A model generated the notes under the pieces. That model did not search any database, was not told where the DNA came from, and saw only the letters and a list, made by a program, of their open reading frames with translations. From the NCBI GenBank assembly GCA_963782045.1, contig CAWAIR010000015.1, forward strand, positions 80,327-144,326: a stretch of DNA of 64,000 bases, in the 5' to 3' direction. Positions 37,095 to 47,797 of this stretch are shown piece by piece. The position numbers and the translations under genes are program-made. Positions within the stretch are counted from its first letter, which is position 1. Each line of letters begins with the position of its first letter. The stretch is from CAVSRC01 sp963782045 (GTDB lineage Bacteria; Pseudomonadota; Alphaproteobacteria; Rhizobiales; Kaistiaceae).

Positions 37095-37927
37095 AGACCT
37101 TCTCGCGCTTCAACCTGACCTCGGTCACCCTCGGCCTCGCCTTCCTCTATGCGCCGATCGTGCTCCTGGTCATCTATTCGTTCAACGCCTCCAAGCTGGT
37201 GACGGTGTGGGGCGGCTGGTCGACCCGATGGTACGGCGAGCTGCTCAACGACCAGGCGCTGCTCGATGCCGCCTGGGTGACGCTGCGCGTAGCGCTGCTC
37301 TCGGCGACGGTCGCCACCGTGCTCGGCACCATGGCCGCGGTGGCGCTGGTGCGCTTCGGCCGCTTCCGCGGGCGCTCGCTGTTCTCCGGCATGATCTACG
37401 CGCCGCTGGTCATGCCCGACGTCATCACCGGCCTGTCGCTGCTGCTGCTTTTCGTCTCGCTCAACGTCGCCCGCGGCTTCTGGACCATCGTGCTTGCCCA
37501 CATCACCTTCTCGATGTGCTACGTGGCGGTGGTCATCCAGTCGCGGCTGGTCACCTTCGACCGCAGCCTCGAGGAGGCGGCGATGGATCTCGGCAGCCCG
37601 CCGCTGAAGACGTTCTTCGTCATCACCTTGCCGATCATCTTTCCGGCGGTGATCGCCGGCTGGATGCTGGGCTTCACCCTCTCGCTCGACGATCTGGTCA
37701 TCGCCAGCTTCACCACCGGCCCCGGCGCCACCACGCTGCCGATGAAGATCTACAGCCAGGTCCGTCTCGGCGTCACGCCGGAGATCAACGCGGTGTGCAC
37801 CATCCTCATCGCCATCGTCACCACCGGCGTCATCATCGCCTCGATCGGCTCCAAGCGCGCCGAGGTCGAGCGCCGCCGCGCCGAGCAGCTCGCCGCGCAG
37901 GAAGCGCCGATCGCCGTGCTGGCGTAG
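37091..37927 (+). CDS. potI: Polyamine ABC transporter permease
   Basis: This 278-residue permease begins FNLTSVTLGLAFLYAPIVLL. The EAA loop is FDRSLEEAAMDLGSPPLKTF then FVITLPIIFPAVIAGWMLGF, and LSLDDLVIASFTTGPGATTL is a PotI/PotC landmark. It ends the four-gene importer operon. The converging metal-sensing cluster starts four bases after it on the other strand. Confidence 0.93.
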   Translation: MKTFSRFNLTSVTLGLAFLYAPIVLLVIYSFNASKLVTVWGGWSTRWYGELLNDQALLDAAWVTLRVALLSATVATVLGTMAAVALVRFGRFRGRSLFSGMIYAPLVMPDVITGLSLLLLFVSLNVARGFWTIVLAHITFSMCYVAVVIQSRLVTFDRSLEEAAMDLGSPPLKTFFVITLPIIFPAVIAGWMLGFTLSLDDLVIASFTTGPGATTLPMKIYSQVRLGVTPEINAVCTILIAIVTTGVIIASIGSKRAEVERRRAEQLAAQEAPIAVLA

Positions 37928-37930
37928 GGC

Positions 37931-38374
37931 CTACGGGAAGGGGCCGCGCGGCTGCCTGATGCGCGCCCTGACGTCCGGCGGTGCCTGGGCGATGGCGCCG
38001 GCAACGATGTCCTGGCCGACCGTCTGCACCTCGTCGGTGGTCGCGCGCACGTTGGCGAAGGCCTGATCAAGCGCCGCGCGGTCGAACGGATTGGCGCGCA
38101 TCGCCGCGAACATCTGCTGGCGCGCCGCCTGCACCGCCACCAGGCCGGCGCGGAACTCGCCGCGATGGGCACGCACCTGATCGCGGATGTCGCCCTGGAT
38201 CTCCGGCGGGAAAGCGCGGATGCCGAGCGCCACGATGCGGTCGATCTCGCCGCCGCCCGGCGGCGGCGGTCCCCGGAAGCGCGAGACCGCAAATCCGGCG
38301 ACCAACAGGTTGGCCGCCAGCGAAACCAACAGCACGACGAGCAGCGTGACCGCGAAGGGGCCACGGATGGTCAT
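37931..38374 (-). CDS. Metal_resist/Spy-like membrane-anchored periplasmic sensor
   Basis: This 147-residue protein has one membrane helix (FAVTLLVVLLVSLAANLLVA) and a helical periplasmic domain with RAFPPEIQGDIRDQVRAHRG, then RQQMFAAMRANPFDRAALDQ. This is the pattern of the CnrX/NccX/ZraP heavy-metal resistance family. In Cupriavidus the homologue senses metal and controls the anti-sigma factor. The gene overlaps the anti-sigma gene (ATGA). Which metal it senses is not evident. Confidence 0.78.
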   Translation of the reverse strand: MTIRGPFAVTLLVVLLVSLAANLLVAGFAVSRFRGPPPPGGGEIDRIVALGIRAFPPEIQGDIRDQVRAHRGEFRAGLVAVQAARQQMFAAMRANPFDRAALDQAFANVRATTDEVQTVGQDIVAGAIAQAPPDVRARIRQPRGPFP

Positions 38375-38793
38375 AGCACGCTCCCCGAATCGACGGTGGT
38401 CGTGGTCCCGCTCGAACCGAACATCAGCCCGGCGAGCGTATCCTCGCCCTGGCTCGAGGGGATCGCTTCGCCGGCGGCGAAGCCGGCGACCAGGAAGAGC
38501 ATCATCGCCGCACCGGCCCAGGCGAACAGGCGCCGCGTCGGTTGCAGCGTCAGGTCGCGGTGCCTGCGGTGCTCGATGCCGGCCATGATCCGGCCGATCT
38601 GGGCGGCGTCCAGCGCGACCGGCGTCACCGCCCTGCCGATGAGCATATCGAGCGTGCTCGCCTCGGCCTGGAGCTTCGCCGCCCGCGGCTCCGCCGCCAT
38701 CAGCGCTTCCGCTTCGGTGCGCTCCGCCGCCGGCCACCGTGACAGATCGCCACCAAGTCGGCTCAGTGTTTCTTCGAATCGTTCGAGGTTCAT
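38371..38793 (-). CDS. Putative anti-sigma factor
   Basis: This 140-residue protein has a cytoplasmic N-terminal part (LERFEETLSRLGGDLSRWPA then AERTEAEALMAAEP), one membrane helix (RLFAWAGAAMMLFLVAGFAA) and a short periplasmic tail. The opening resembles anti-sigma proteins that follow ECF sigma genes in Rhizobiales. It overlaps the sigma gene upstream and the sensor gene downstream by ATGA, so all three are made together. It should sequester the sigma factor at the membrane. Confidence 0.75.
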   Translation of the reverse strand: MNLERFEETLSRLGGDLSRWPAAERTEAEALMAAEPRAAKLQAEASTLDMLIGRAVTPVALDAAQIGRIMAGIEHRRHRDLTLQPTRRLFAWAGAAMMLFLVAGFAAGEAIPSSQGEDTLAGLMFGSSGTTTTVDSGSVL

Positions 38794-39470
38794 GGTTCCA
38801 GTCCCCCTTGCGCCTCGCGCTCGGCGAGCCGCATTCGCAATGTCCGCCGGGCCCGCACCAGAAGCTGCTCGATTGCCCCGACGGTGAGTCCCATCGCTTC
38901 GGCGATGTCGCCATTGGACCGATCCCCGTCGGCGGCAAGCAGAATGGCCGCTCGTTGTCGCGCGGGCAATGCACCGATGTCGCGGGTGACCGCCTTGAGT
39001 GCGTGGCTCGCCGCCAGCCTGTCGTCGGCCGGCGGATCGGGATCGGCGGCATCTTCCACCGCGTCCAGGCCGAAGAAGCGGCGGGTTTTCCTCTTGCGCT
39101 CGCCGTCGATTGCCCGGTTGATCGTCATCCGTGTCAGGTAGGCCGCGAACGGCGGGCCGCCCGGTTGCCATCGGCCGGCGTTCCGCCACAGGCTCCAAAA
39201 GGTCTCCTGGACGATGTCGTCGGCCTCCGCCGCGCCGCCACTGAAGCGCAGCGCCAGCGCCTTCAGCCGGCCGCCGTGGCGGCGGACGATCTCGGCGAAG
39301 GCGCGCTGATCGCCGGCGGCGATTCCCGCCACCAGCGTCTCGTCGCTCGTCGCCGCGATCGTTTCCAATGAGCCTCGCCCCCCGGTGGCCTCGATCTTAC
39401 CGGCAGAAGCCGGTTGCCGTCGCGCCTTTTGCGGCGTGGCCACCGGGGCGAGCGTGATGAGCCATTCCAT
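38790..39470 (-). CDS. ECF-family RNA polymerase sigma factor
   Basis: This 226-residue sigma factor has region 2 (RAFAEIVRRHGGRLKALALR, then AEADDIVQETFWSLWRNAGR) and region 4 (LPARQRAAILLAADGDRSNG, DIAEAMGLTVGAIEQLLVRA). An N-terminal extension of about 40 residues precedes region 2. It directs polymerase to stress genes, probably including its own operon and perhaps the EF-hand gene beside it. Confidence 0.92.
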   Translation of the reverse strand: MEWLITLAPVATPQKARRQPASAGKIEATGGRGSLETIAATSDETLVAGIAAGDQRAFAEIVRRHGGRLKALALRFSGGAAEADDIVQETFWSLWRNAGRWQPGGPPFAAYLTRMTINRAIDGERKRKTRRFFGLDAVEDAADPDPPADDRLAASHALKAVTRDIGALPARQRAAILLAADGDRSNGDIAEAMGLTVGAIEQLLVRARRTLRMRLAEREAQGGLEP

Positions 39471-39505
39471 CGGTCTCCCTCAAGCTCGCCCCGAATGCGT
39501 TGCCC

Positions 39506-40129
39506 TTACTGCTGCTGCGGGCCGGTCGCCGGGCCGCGGACGGGCAGGTGAGCGGTGAACTCGTCCAGCGAGATGGCACCGTCGTTGTTGGTGTCAATGC
39601 TGGCGAAGGTCTGCGGGCCCTGGCCGTTACCGAAGCCCTGCGGCCCCGGGCCGTTGAAGCCCATGCGGCCCATCATGCCGCCGCGCGGGCCGGGACGGTC
39701 GTCATTGCGGCCCTGGCCCCAGCGGCCGTCGAAGCGGCCCTGCCAGCCGCGCTGTCCGGGGCGATGCATGCCGGGGCCACCGGGCCCGCCCGGGCCGCCG
39801 CGCTGGCCGAGCATCGCACCGAAGCTGTTGCGCAGCTCGTCCGGGGTCAGCTTGCCGTCGTGGTTGGTGTCGAGCGCCGAGAAGACCGCGCTGGACAGCG
39901 CCGCGTATTCGTCCTTGTCGATGGCGCCGTCATGGTTGGTATCGAGCAGATTGAACATGATCTGGCCGCGCATCGGGACCGGCTGGGAGACGGCCGGCGC
40001 GTTCGCGGCCGGGCCGGGGCCGGTGCCGTTGGGGCCGGTGCCGTCGCCGCCGGCCGCCAAGGCCGGCAGGGTCATCGTGGTGGAAGCCGCAAGCGCTGCC
40101 GCGGCGATGATCAAGGTCTTGGCAGACAT
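39506..40129 (-). CDS. Secreted EF-hand calcium-binding protein
   Basis: A signal peptide (KTLIIAAAALAASTTMTLPA) precedes three EF-hand loops: DTNHDGAIDKDEY, DTNHDGKLTPDEL and DTNNDGAISLDEF. Each has Asp/Asn at positions 1, 3 and 5, Gly at 6 and Glu at 12. Between the second and third loops is a low-complexity stretch rich in Gly, Pro, Arg and Asn (GGPGGPGGPGMHRPGQRGWQ). It probably binds calcium or another divalent cation in the periplasm. The gene lies 35 bases upstream of the ECF operon on the same strand. Confidence 0.87.
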   Translation of the reverse strand: MSAKTLIIAAAALAASTTMTLPALAAGGDGTGPNGTGPGPAANAPAVSQPVPMRGQIMFNLLDTNHDGAIDKDEYAALSSAVFSALDTNHDGKLTPDELRNSFGAMLGQRGGPGGPGGPGMHRPGQRGWQGRFDGRWGQGRNDDRPGPRGGMMGRMGFNGPGPQGFGNGQGPQTFASIDTNNDGAISLDEFTAHLPVRGPATGPQQQ

Positions 40130-40227
40130 AGGTGTTTTCCTCGTTTAGGCATCGCTCATTCGACGCCCTTCACACCTCAACACGGACGCGCCACGGCCGC
40201 CCTACGTCCGCCGACGTTAAATATCGG

Positions 40228-42003
40228 TCATCCGCGCGGCTGGCCGGCGGTCTGATCGCGGAGGGTGAGCTGGCGCGGGCCGATCAGCGGCTTCAGCCAG
40301 GTGCCGGTGATGGCCAGCGGCACGGTCTTGCCGCCGCCGGATTTCATCGCCAGCGTCGCGTTGGCTTCGACCGATCCGGTGATCAGCGAGCCGCGTCCGT
40401 TGAGCGCCACCGCATAATCCTTGCCCTTCAGCTTCATGTCGCCGGTGGCCAGGATGCTGTTCTCCAGCCTGACCGTCCCGGCGAGTTTGGCGAAGGGCGT
40501 CGAGCCTTCCCCCGGCGGCATCGGCTCGGCCAGCGGATCGGTCATGCGGTTGGCGATCTCCGCCATGTCGACCCCGTTGAGCGTGCCGTCGGCGACCGTG
40601 ATGGAGGCGTCGCCGGCCAGCGAGTGCACCAGTTCGCCCCAGGTCGCGCCGCTCCCGTTGATGTCGATGTTGGCGTTGGTCTTGCCGCTGATCGGGCCGA
40701 CGCCGATGAGGTCCTTGAGCGGCGCCTGCGCCAGCGCGCCGTCGATCGTCGCCTTGATGTGCGTGGCGAGCTTGTCGCCGTCCATCGCGGCGCCGATGGT
40801 GGCGCCGAGCTTGCCGCCATAGACCTCGGCCTGGCCGATATTCACCGTCACCGCGCCGTCCTTGATGGTGCCGGTCGCGCCGAGCGCGGTCATCCGCACG
40901 CTGCCGATCAGCACCTCGCTCACCGACAGCCTGAGGTCGCAATCGACGAGGTCGGCGATCGGCAGCCGCGTCGCCGCGAACGGCCACGGCCCCTTGGCGC
41001 CCATGTCGGCGCTGACCGCCTCGAAGTAGGGCGACAGGTCGAGCTTGGTTGCGGCGAAGGTGCCCTGGACGGCGGGGCGGGCGCCGCTGAAATCGACCGA
41101 CAGCACCCCCGTGGCGTCGTTGCCGTCGAGGCTCAGCGCCGCCTTGGAGAACGACAGCCCCGATCCGTGCCAGGAGAGCCGGCCTTCGACCGACGCCGGA
41201 CCGAGGATGGAGCCGTTGCCGAGCGCGGTGCCGAGCCACGCCACGACCTTGCGCACCGAGGGCGTGCTCACCGAGGCGTCGCCTTCGAGATCGGGGCCGT
41301 CGAGGCCGAGCATCTTGCCGTTGAAGGAGACGCGCAGCGGCGTCGAGGCGATGGCGAAGCGGACCGTCGAGCCCTTGCCGTCGAGAAGGTCGAGAGGGTT
41401 GGCCACCGAGCCGTTGAACTCGACCGATTCGCCACGCCATTGCATCTTGCCGTTGCCGCTGAGCGCGGTGGCGGCGTTCGCCCACGTCAGGTCGAGATCG
41501 ACGTTGTCCAGTTCCTCGTGGTGCTTCGCCGCCAGGTCGTCGTAGACGACCGTGCCGTCGGCGATGCGCAACCGGCCGAGGGCAAGGTCGGCGATCGCAG
41601 GTCCCTTTGCGTCGGTGGCGGCCATCGTCCAGTTGGTGCGGCCGTCGCCTTCGGCGATCAGGTGGACGCGCGGCCGGACCAGGGTGAAGGCCTCGAGCTC
41701 CACCCGGCCGATCAGCAGCGGCAAGAAGCGCAGGCGCGTCGTCACCTCGTCCGCGACCACGAAGGGATCGTCGCCGAGGCCCTTGGGGTCGGCGACGGTC
41801 AGCCGCTCGATGGTGACGGCGAGGTGCGGATAGATCGACAGGCTGGGCTCGCCGGAGAGCGTCACGGCCCGCCCGGTGGCGGCGGAGATCCGCTCGGCGA
41901 TGCGTTGCTTGATCAGCACGGGCGAAACGGCCAGCGGCACGGCCAGCGTCGCCAGCCCTGCCAATCCGACGGCAATGACGGCCACGATGGCTATTCGTTT
42001 CAT
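40228..42003 (-). CDS. AsmA-family protein
   Basis: This 591-residue protein has an N-terminal membrane anchor (RIAIVAVIAVGLAGLATLAV), then RISAATGRAVTLSGEPSLSI and HLAVTIERLTVADP, typical of AsmA. The C-terminal AsmA_2 region contains VHSLAGDASITVADGTLNGV and MTDPLAEPMPPGEGSTPFAK. AsmA-like proteins bridge inner and outer membranes and move phospholipid. The start at 42003 follows GGGAACTCC. It is divergent from the acetoacetyl-CoA synthetase gene. Confidence 0.88.
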   Translation of the reverse strand: MKRIAIVAVIAVGLAGLATLAVPLAVSPVLIKQRIAERISAATGRAVTLSGEPSLSIYPHLAVTIERLTVADPKGLGDDPFVVADEVTTRLRFLPLLIGRVELEAFTLVRPRVHLIAEGDGRTNWTMAATDAKGPAIADLALGRLRIADGTVVYDDLAAKHHEELDNVDLDLTWANAATALSGNGKMQWRGESVEFNGSVANPLDLLDGKGSTVRFAIASTPLRVSFNGKMLGLDGPDLEGDASVSTPSVRKVVAWLGTALGNGSILGPASVEGRLSWHGSGLSFSKAALSLDGNDATGVLSVDFSGARPAVQGTFAATKLDLSPYFEAVSADMGAKGPWPFAATRLPIADLVDCDLRLSVSEVLIGSVRMTALGATGTIKDGAVTVNIGQAEVYGGKLGATIGAAMDGDKLATHIKATIDGALAQAPLKDLIGVGPISGKTNANIDINGSGATWGELVHSLAGDASITVADGTLNGVDMAEIANRMTDPLAEPMPPGEGSTPFAKLAGTVRLENSILATGDMKLKGKDYAVALNGRGSLITGSVEANATLAMKSGGGKTVPLAITGTWLKPLIGPRQLTLRDQTAGQPRG

Positions 42004-42162
42004 GCGATCGGAGTTCCCTTGGTGGGGCATCTCTGGGTAGGAAGAAATGCCAAGAACCGCAAGGAATTTCTCACTGCGAAACGCCGCTGCACCGCTTGGA
42101 CAGAAGGCCGGCGGGGGGTTATCGGTGGGGGCCGGGAGGCGCGGGGGGAGGAGGCGCTGACG

Positions 42163-44121
<1,959 letters not shown>

Positions 44122-44162
44122 GTCCGTGCCCCACTTATCTTGGCTGAACGCTGCCGCGATCT

Positions 44163-44346
44163 CCCATCTCCCCCCTTGCGGGGGAGAACGGCGAAGCTTG
44201 CGGATCGCGTCAGCGAGACGTTAGCGGAGCCAAGAGGGGGGTGTTTGGCGAGGCGGTGCCCAGACTCCCCTCTTAGCTGCGCCAACGATCTCCGCCTTCG
44301 GCGGAAATCGGGCTCCGCTATTCTCCCCCGCAAGGGGGGAGATGGG
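44163..44346. repeat. 184-bp element with 26-bp perfect terminal inverted repeats
   Basis: Bases 44163-44188 are the exact reverse complement of 44321-44346. Each end is itself a hairpin (CTCCCCC/GGGGGAG with CTTGC loop). The interior has further symmetry, GATCTCCGCC / GGCGGAAATC. No ORF is recognisable. Converging genes end on both sides, so it may act as a bidirectional terminator. It looks like a short non-autonomous mobile element (MITE) of the same family as 3874-3924. Confidence 0.8.
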
Positions 44347-44371
44347 CCGTGCCGGCTTCGATGGTGTTGCC

Positions 44372-47300
44372 TTATCCCGCCAGCACGCGCGTCGTCGGGA
44401 AGGTGATGCGCACCAGCGTGCCCTGGTCGACGGCGCTGTCGATGGCGAAGCTCGCCCGGTTGGCCTCGACCAGCGCCTTGGTCAGCGGCAGGCCGAGGCC
44501 GGTGCCGCGCTGGTCGCCGCTCTTCGAGGTGGCGATCTGGCGGAACGGCTTCAGCGCCGTCTCGACATCCCTCTCGGACATGCCTATGCCGGTATCGCGG
44601 ATGCGCACGATCACCTCGCCGGAGGCCTCCATCGCGCTCGACACGATCACCTGACCGCCGGCGCGGGTGAACTTCACCGCGTTGGACAGCAGGTTGAGCA
44701 GGATCTGGCGCAGCGACCGCCGGTCGGCGACGACGTTGGGCACGTCGCCCGACAGCGAGGTGCGGATGATGATGTGGGCGCGGTTGGCCTGCGGCTGCAT
44801 CAGCGCGACGCATTCCTGAATCAGCGAATTGACCGCGACGGCCTCGAACGACAGCTCCATCTTGCCGGCCTCGATCTTCGACAGGTCGAGCAGGTCGTTG
44901 ATCAGGCTCATCAGGTGCTGGCCGGAGACGTGGATGTCCTGCATGTAGGCGCGGTAGCGCTCGTTGCCGATGGCGCCGAAGCGCTCCTCCATCATCACCT
45001 CCGAGAAGCCGATGATGGCGTTGAGCGGCGTGCGGATCTCGTGGCTGATCTTGGCGAGGAAATCGGATTTCTCCGCATTGGCGGTCTCCGCGGCCCGGCG
45101 GGCGGCGACCAGCTCCTCCTCGACGTTCTTCCAGTGGGTGATGTCGCGCAGCACCGCGCAGAATTTGTCGTCGCCCTCGGCGATGCGCCCCATCGTCATG
45201 AACAGCGGAATCAGGCCGCCCTGCGGCACCCGGCCGATGACCTCGCGCCCGTCGTTGAGCACCGAGACGACGCCGTTGGCGACGAGCCCATCGAGATAGT
45301 CGAGCGCCGCCCGTTGGCTTTCCTCGGCAAGCAAGCTGGTGAACGGACGTCCAATGTAGTCGCTGCCGTCGATGCCGAACAGCGCCTCGCAGGCCCGGTT
45401 CATGCTGCCGATGTGCCCCGTTCGGTCGACCACGATCACGCCGTCGGTCGCCGTGTCGAGGATCGCCTCCAGCTCCTCGCTGCGCGCCTCCGCCGCGGCC
45501 AGCGCCGCCACCAGCGATTCCTCGTCCTCGGCGATGGCGTCGACCTCGCGGCGCGGCGCGATGGTCAGCATCAGCGCGGTCATCTCGCTCCAGGTGACGG
45601 CGTTCAGCCGCGCCTCCACGGCGGCCGGTTCGCCGTCGGATCGCCGCACGGTGAGCAGTCCGCCACCGACCGCCGTGCCGTTGGCCCAGCCCTCGGCGCC
45701 GTCGGGGAAGATGGCATCGACGCCGCCGGCGTCGATGAAGGCGGCAAGCGTTTCGTAGCCGGCAAGTTCAAGCAGCGCGCGATTGGCGTAGAGCGTGCGG
45801 TGATCGCGGAACACCACCAGCCCGACCGGCAGACGGTCGAGCAGGCGCGTATCGGTCTCGACCGCCGGCGCCTTCGGCGGCGGAAACGGCTCCTCGGCCT
45901 CCTCGTCGGGGGGCGCCGCCGGTGCCGCTGGCGGGCGCTTGCCCTCGGCCTGGCGTGTGCCGAGCGTCTCGCCGATGCGCTCGAAGGCGTCGCGCTCGAC
46001 CCCGGAGAGGCGTGTCGTCGGGCGCGCGGCGGCCGGCAGGCGCACGATGTTGGAGGTCGGCGCGGTTGCCTCCTGCGGCGCGGCGGGCGCCGGTCGTGAC
46101 CGCGCCTGGCGGCCCTCTTCGACGCTCTTGCGTGCCGCGTCGTCGAGGTCGTCGTCGATCCGCGTCACCGGCTGGGGCGGGGGAGGCGGCGGCGCCTCGG
46201 CTTCGGCCACCGGCGGTTCCGGCTGCTGCGGCGCGATTGCGACGGGGTCTTCCGGTTGCGGTTCGGGTGCTTCCGGTTCGGGCGGCGGTTCCGGCTCGGC
46301 GACCACGGGGGCCTCGGCGATCTCGGCGATCTCGGCAAGCGACCGCCGCTGCGGACGGGCGTCCGGCTGGCGGTCGTCGAGATGGCAGAGGCCAAAGCCG
46401 CGATAGCCGTGTCCGTCCGGAGGCGGCACCGGGAAGGCGGCGAGGTCGACCGCCAGCGTGTCGGCGCCACCGGCGGGCCAGCGGACGCGGGCCGACCATG
46501 GGCGCGCCGCAGGCAGGCCGGCGCCGATCGTTCCCCCGGGATCGAGGCCAAGGACCTCGGCGAGGGCCTCCCACGGCTTACCGGTGACTGCAGCCTGTTC
46601 TTCCCCGACGGCCGCGGCCAGTTCGGGCGAGACGAAGGTGAAGCGGTGGTCGCGGCCGAGCGCAAAAGCGAAACGCAGCACGCGCGCCGGGGCCGGCCGC
46701 CGCGGTGCCGGTGCCTGTCGGGGGGCGGGCGTCTCGACCACCGGCTCGGGTTCGGCTACCGCCGGTGCCGGCGGCTCGGGTTCCGTTACCGCGACCGGCT
46801 CGGCCGTCTCGGGTTCCGCCGCGGCAACCGGCTCGGCCGGGCCGACGATGAGCAGGAAGCAATTGCGCTCGCCCGCGCCGAAGCGCGCCACGCCGGCGGC
46901 GCGTTCGCTCTTGCCGATGGCGATGGTCTCTCTGGCCCGTCCGTCGCGCGCTTGGGCGGCGGCGGAGACCAGTGCGTCGATCGCACCCTCCGCCGGCGCC
47001 AGCGCGTCGTAGCCGCCGGAGGCGCCGAGCACCTTGCCGTCCTCGGTCAGCACTGCCACCAGGCAATCGTCCTCGGCGATGGTATCGGCGAGACGCTCGG
47101 CGCGGGTGACGATGGATTCGGTGCTGCCACCTGAGGCGGCGACCGCGAACACCGCGCTCGAATGGTCGGCGAGGTTGAGCCGGCGGCAGGCGGCGGCGAG
47201 TGTGGTGAAGGTGACCCCCTGGCCGATGCGCAGCATCTCCAGCCGGCCGGTCTCGCTCGGCAGCAGCCGCGCCAGCCGCGCAAGCTGGGCCTTCAGCGGG

Positions 47301-47494
47301 TTCATGCCGGACAAGCGGCGGTCGAGCAGGGCGGCCACGTGCCGGTCGCCGAACAGCGCCACACCGGCAGCGTTCGCCCACAGGATGCGCGTGCCATCGC
47401 CGGAAAACACCAGCGCCGCGCGCGGGTCGAGCAGCGTCGCGCCAACCGGGGCGATCGAAACCAGGTCGAGATAGGGGTAGGTCTTGCCGTTCAT
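44372..47494 (-). CDS. pdhS: PAS-domain sensor histidine kinase, PdhS-like
   Basis: This 1040-residue soluble kinase has N-terminal PAS-like sequence, a long Pro/Glu/Ala-rich low-complexity linker (about residues 220-280 and 390-470), further PAS domains (ILDTATDGVIVVDRTGHIGS), and the kinase core. The H-box is KISHEIRTPLNAIIGFSEVM, with phospho-acceptor near His818, and the ATP site has LLNLLSNAVKFT, RDTGIGMSE and GTGLGLPL. Length and H-box match PdhS of Brucella, a PleC/DivJ-type kinase acting on DivK at the old cell pole. Its role here is inferred by similarity. Confidence 0.82.
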   Translation of the reverse strand: MNGKTYPYLDLVSIAPVGATLLDPRAALVFSGDGTRILWANAAGVALFGDRHVAALLDRRLSGMNPLKAQLARLARLLPSETGRLEMLRIGQGVTFTTLAAACRRLNLADHSSAVFAVAASGGSTESIVTRAERLADTIAEDDCLVAVLTEDGKVLGASGGYDALAPAEGAIDALVSAAAQARDGRARETIAIGKSERAAGVARFGAGERNCFLLIVGPAEPVAAAEPETAEPVAVTEPEPPAPAVAEPEPVVETPAPRQAPAPRRPAPARVLRFAFALGRDHRFTFVSPELAAAVGEEQAAVTGKPWEALAEVLGLDPGGTIGAGLPAARPWSARVRWPAGGADTLAVDLAAFPVPPPDGHGYRGFGLCHLDDRQPDARPQRRSLAEIAEIAEAPVVAEPEPPPEPEAPEPQPEDPVAIAPQQPEPPVAEAEAPPPPPPQPVTRIDDDLDDAARKSVEEGRQARSRPAPAAPQEATAPTSNIVRLPAAARPTTRLSGVERDAFERIGETLGTRQAEGKRPPAAPAAPPDEEAEEPFPPPKAPAVETDTRLLDRLPVGLVVFRDHRTLYANRALLELAGYETLAAFIDAGGVDAIFPDGAEGWANGTAVGGGLLTVRRSDGEPAAVEARLNAVTWSEMTALMLTIAPRREVDAIAEDEESLVAALAAAEARSEELEAILDTATDGVIVVDRTGHIGSMNRACEALFGIDGSDYIGRPFTSLLAEESQRAALDYLDGLVANGVVSVLNDGREVIGRVPQGGLIPLFMTMGRIAEGDDKFCAVLRDITHWKNVEEELVAARRAAETANAEKSDFLAKISHEIRTPLNAIIGFSEVMMEERFGAIGNERYRAYMQDIHVSGQHLMSLINDLLDLSKIEAGKMELSFEAVAVNSLIQECVALMQPQANRAHIIIRTSLSGDVPNVVADRRSLRQILLNLLSNAVKFTRAGGQVIVSSAMEASGEVIVRIRDTGIGMSERDVETALKPFRQIATSKSGDQRGTGLGLPLTKALVEANRASFAIDSAVDQGTLVRITFPTTRVLAG

Positions 47495-47797
47495 CCGGTC
47501 GGCCCGTGGGTGCGCTTCCCCGCGCCCCTCTCGAAGCTTAACAATATGTTAATACAGCCGGATTTTGCCATGGTCCATGCGTCCGCGGCCTTTCCGCTGC
47601 ACCAAATGCCGGCACGGTTAACTCCCCCGCGCGGGGCCGGCTGCGGCGGTCAGCCCGGCCGTTTTCTTGTGCGACGCAATATTTTTGTTGCAATGCACAA
47701 GAGACCCTCTATGTTAGCGCCACAGATCGTTACGCCATTCCCGGATTGGAAGAGAGCTTCCCGTGATCCGGGGCAGCTTTTCAAGGAAAACGCTCCC
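47495..47797. promoter_or_regulatory. Divergent intergenic region with phasin promoter and PhaR-like boxes
   Basis: This gap holds no gene. A long inverted repeat CTTGTGC (47666-47672) / GCACAAG (47695-47701) contains two TGC-N3-GCA sites (47670-47678 and 47689-47697). The second overlaps a candidate -35 TTGCAA (47688-47693), with TATGTT (47710-47715) 16 bases on. PhaR regulators bind TGC/GCA dyads upstream of phasin genes in alphaproteobacteria, so PhaR control is likely. Confidence 0.6.
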
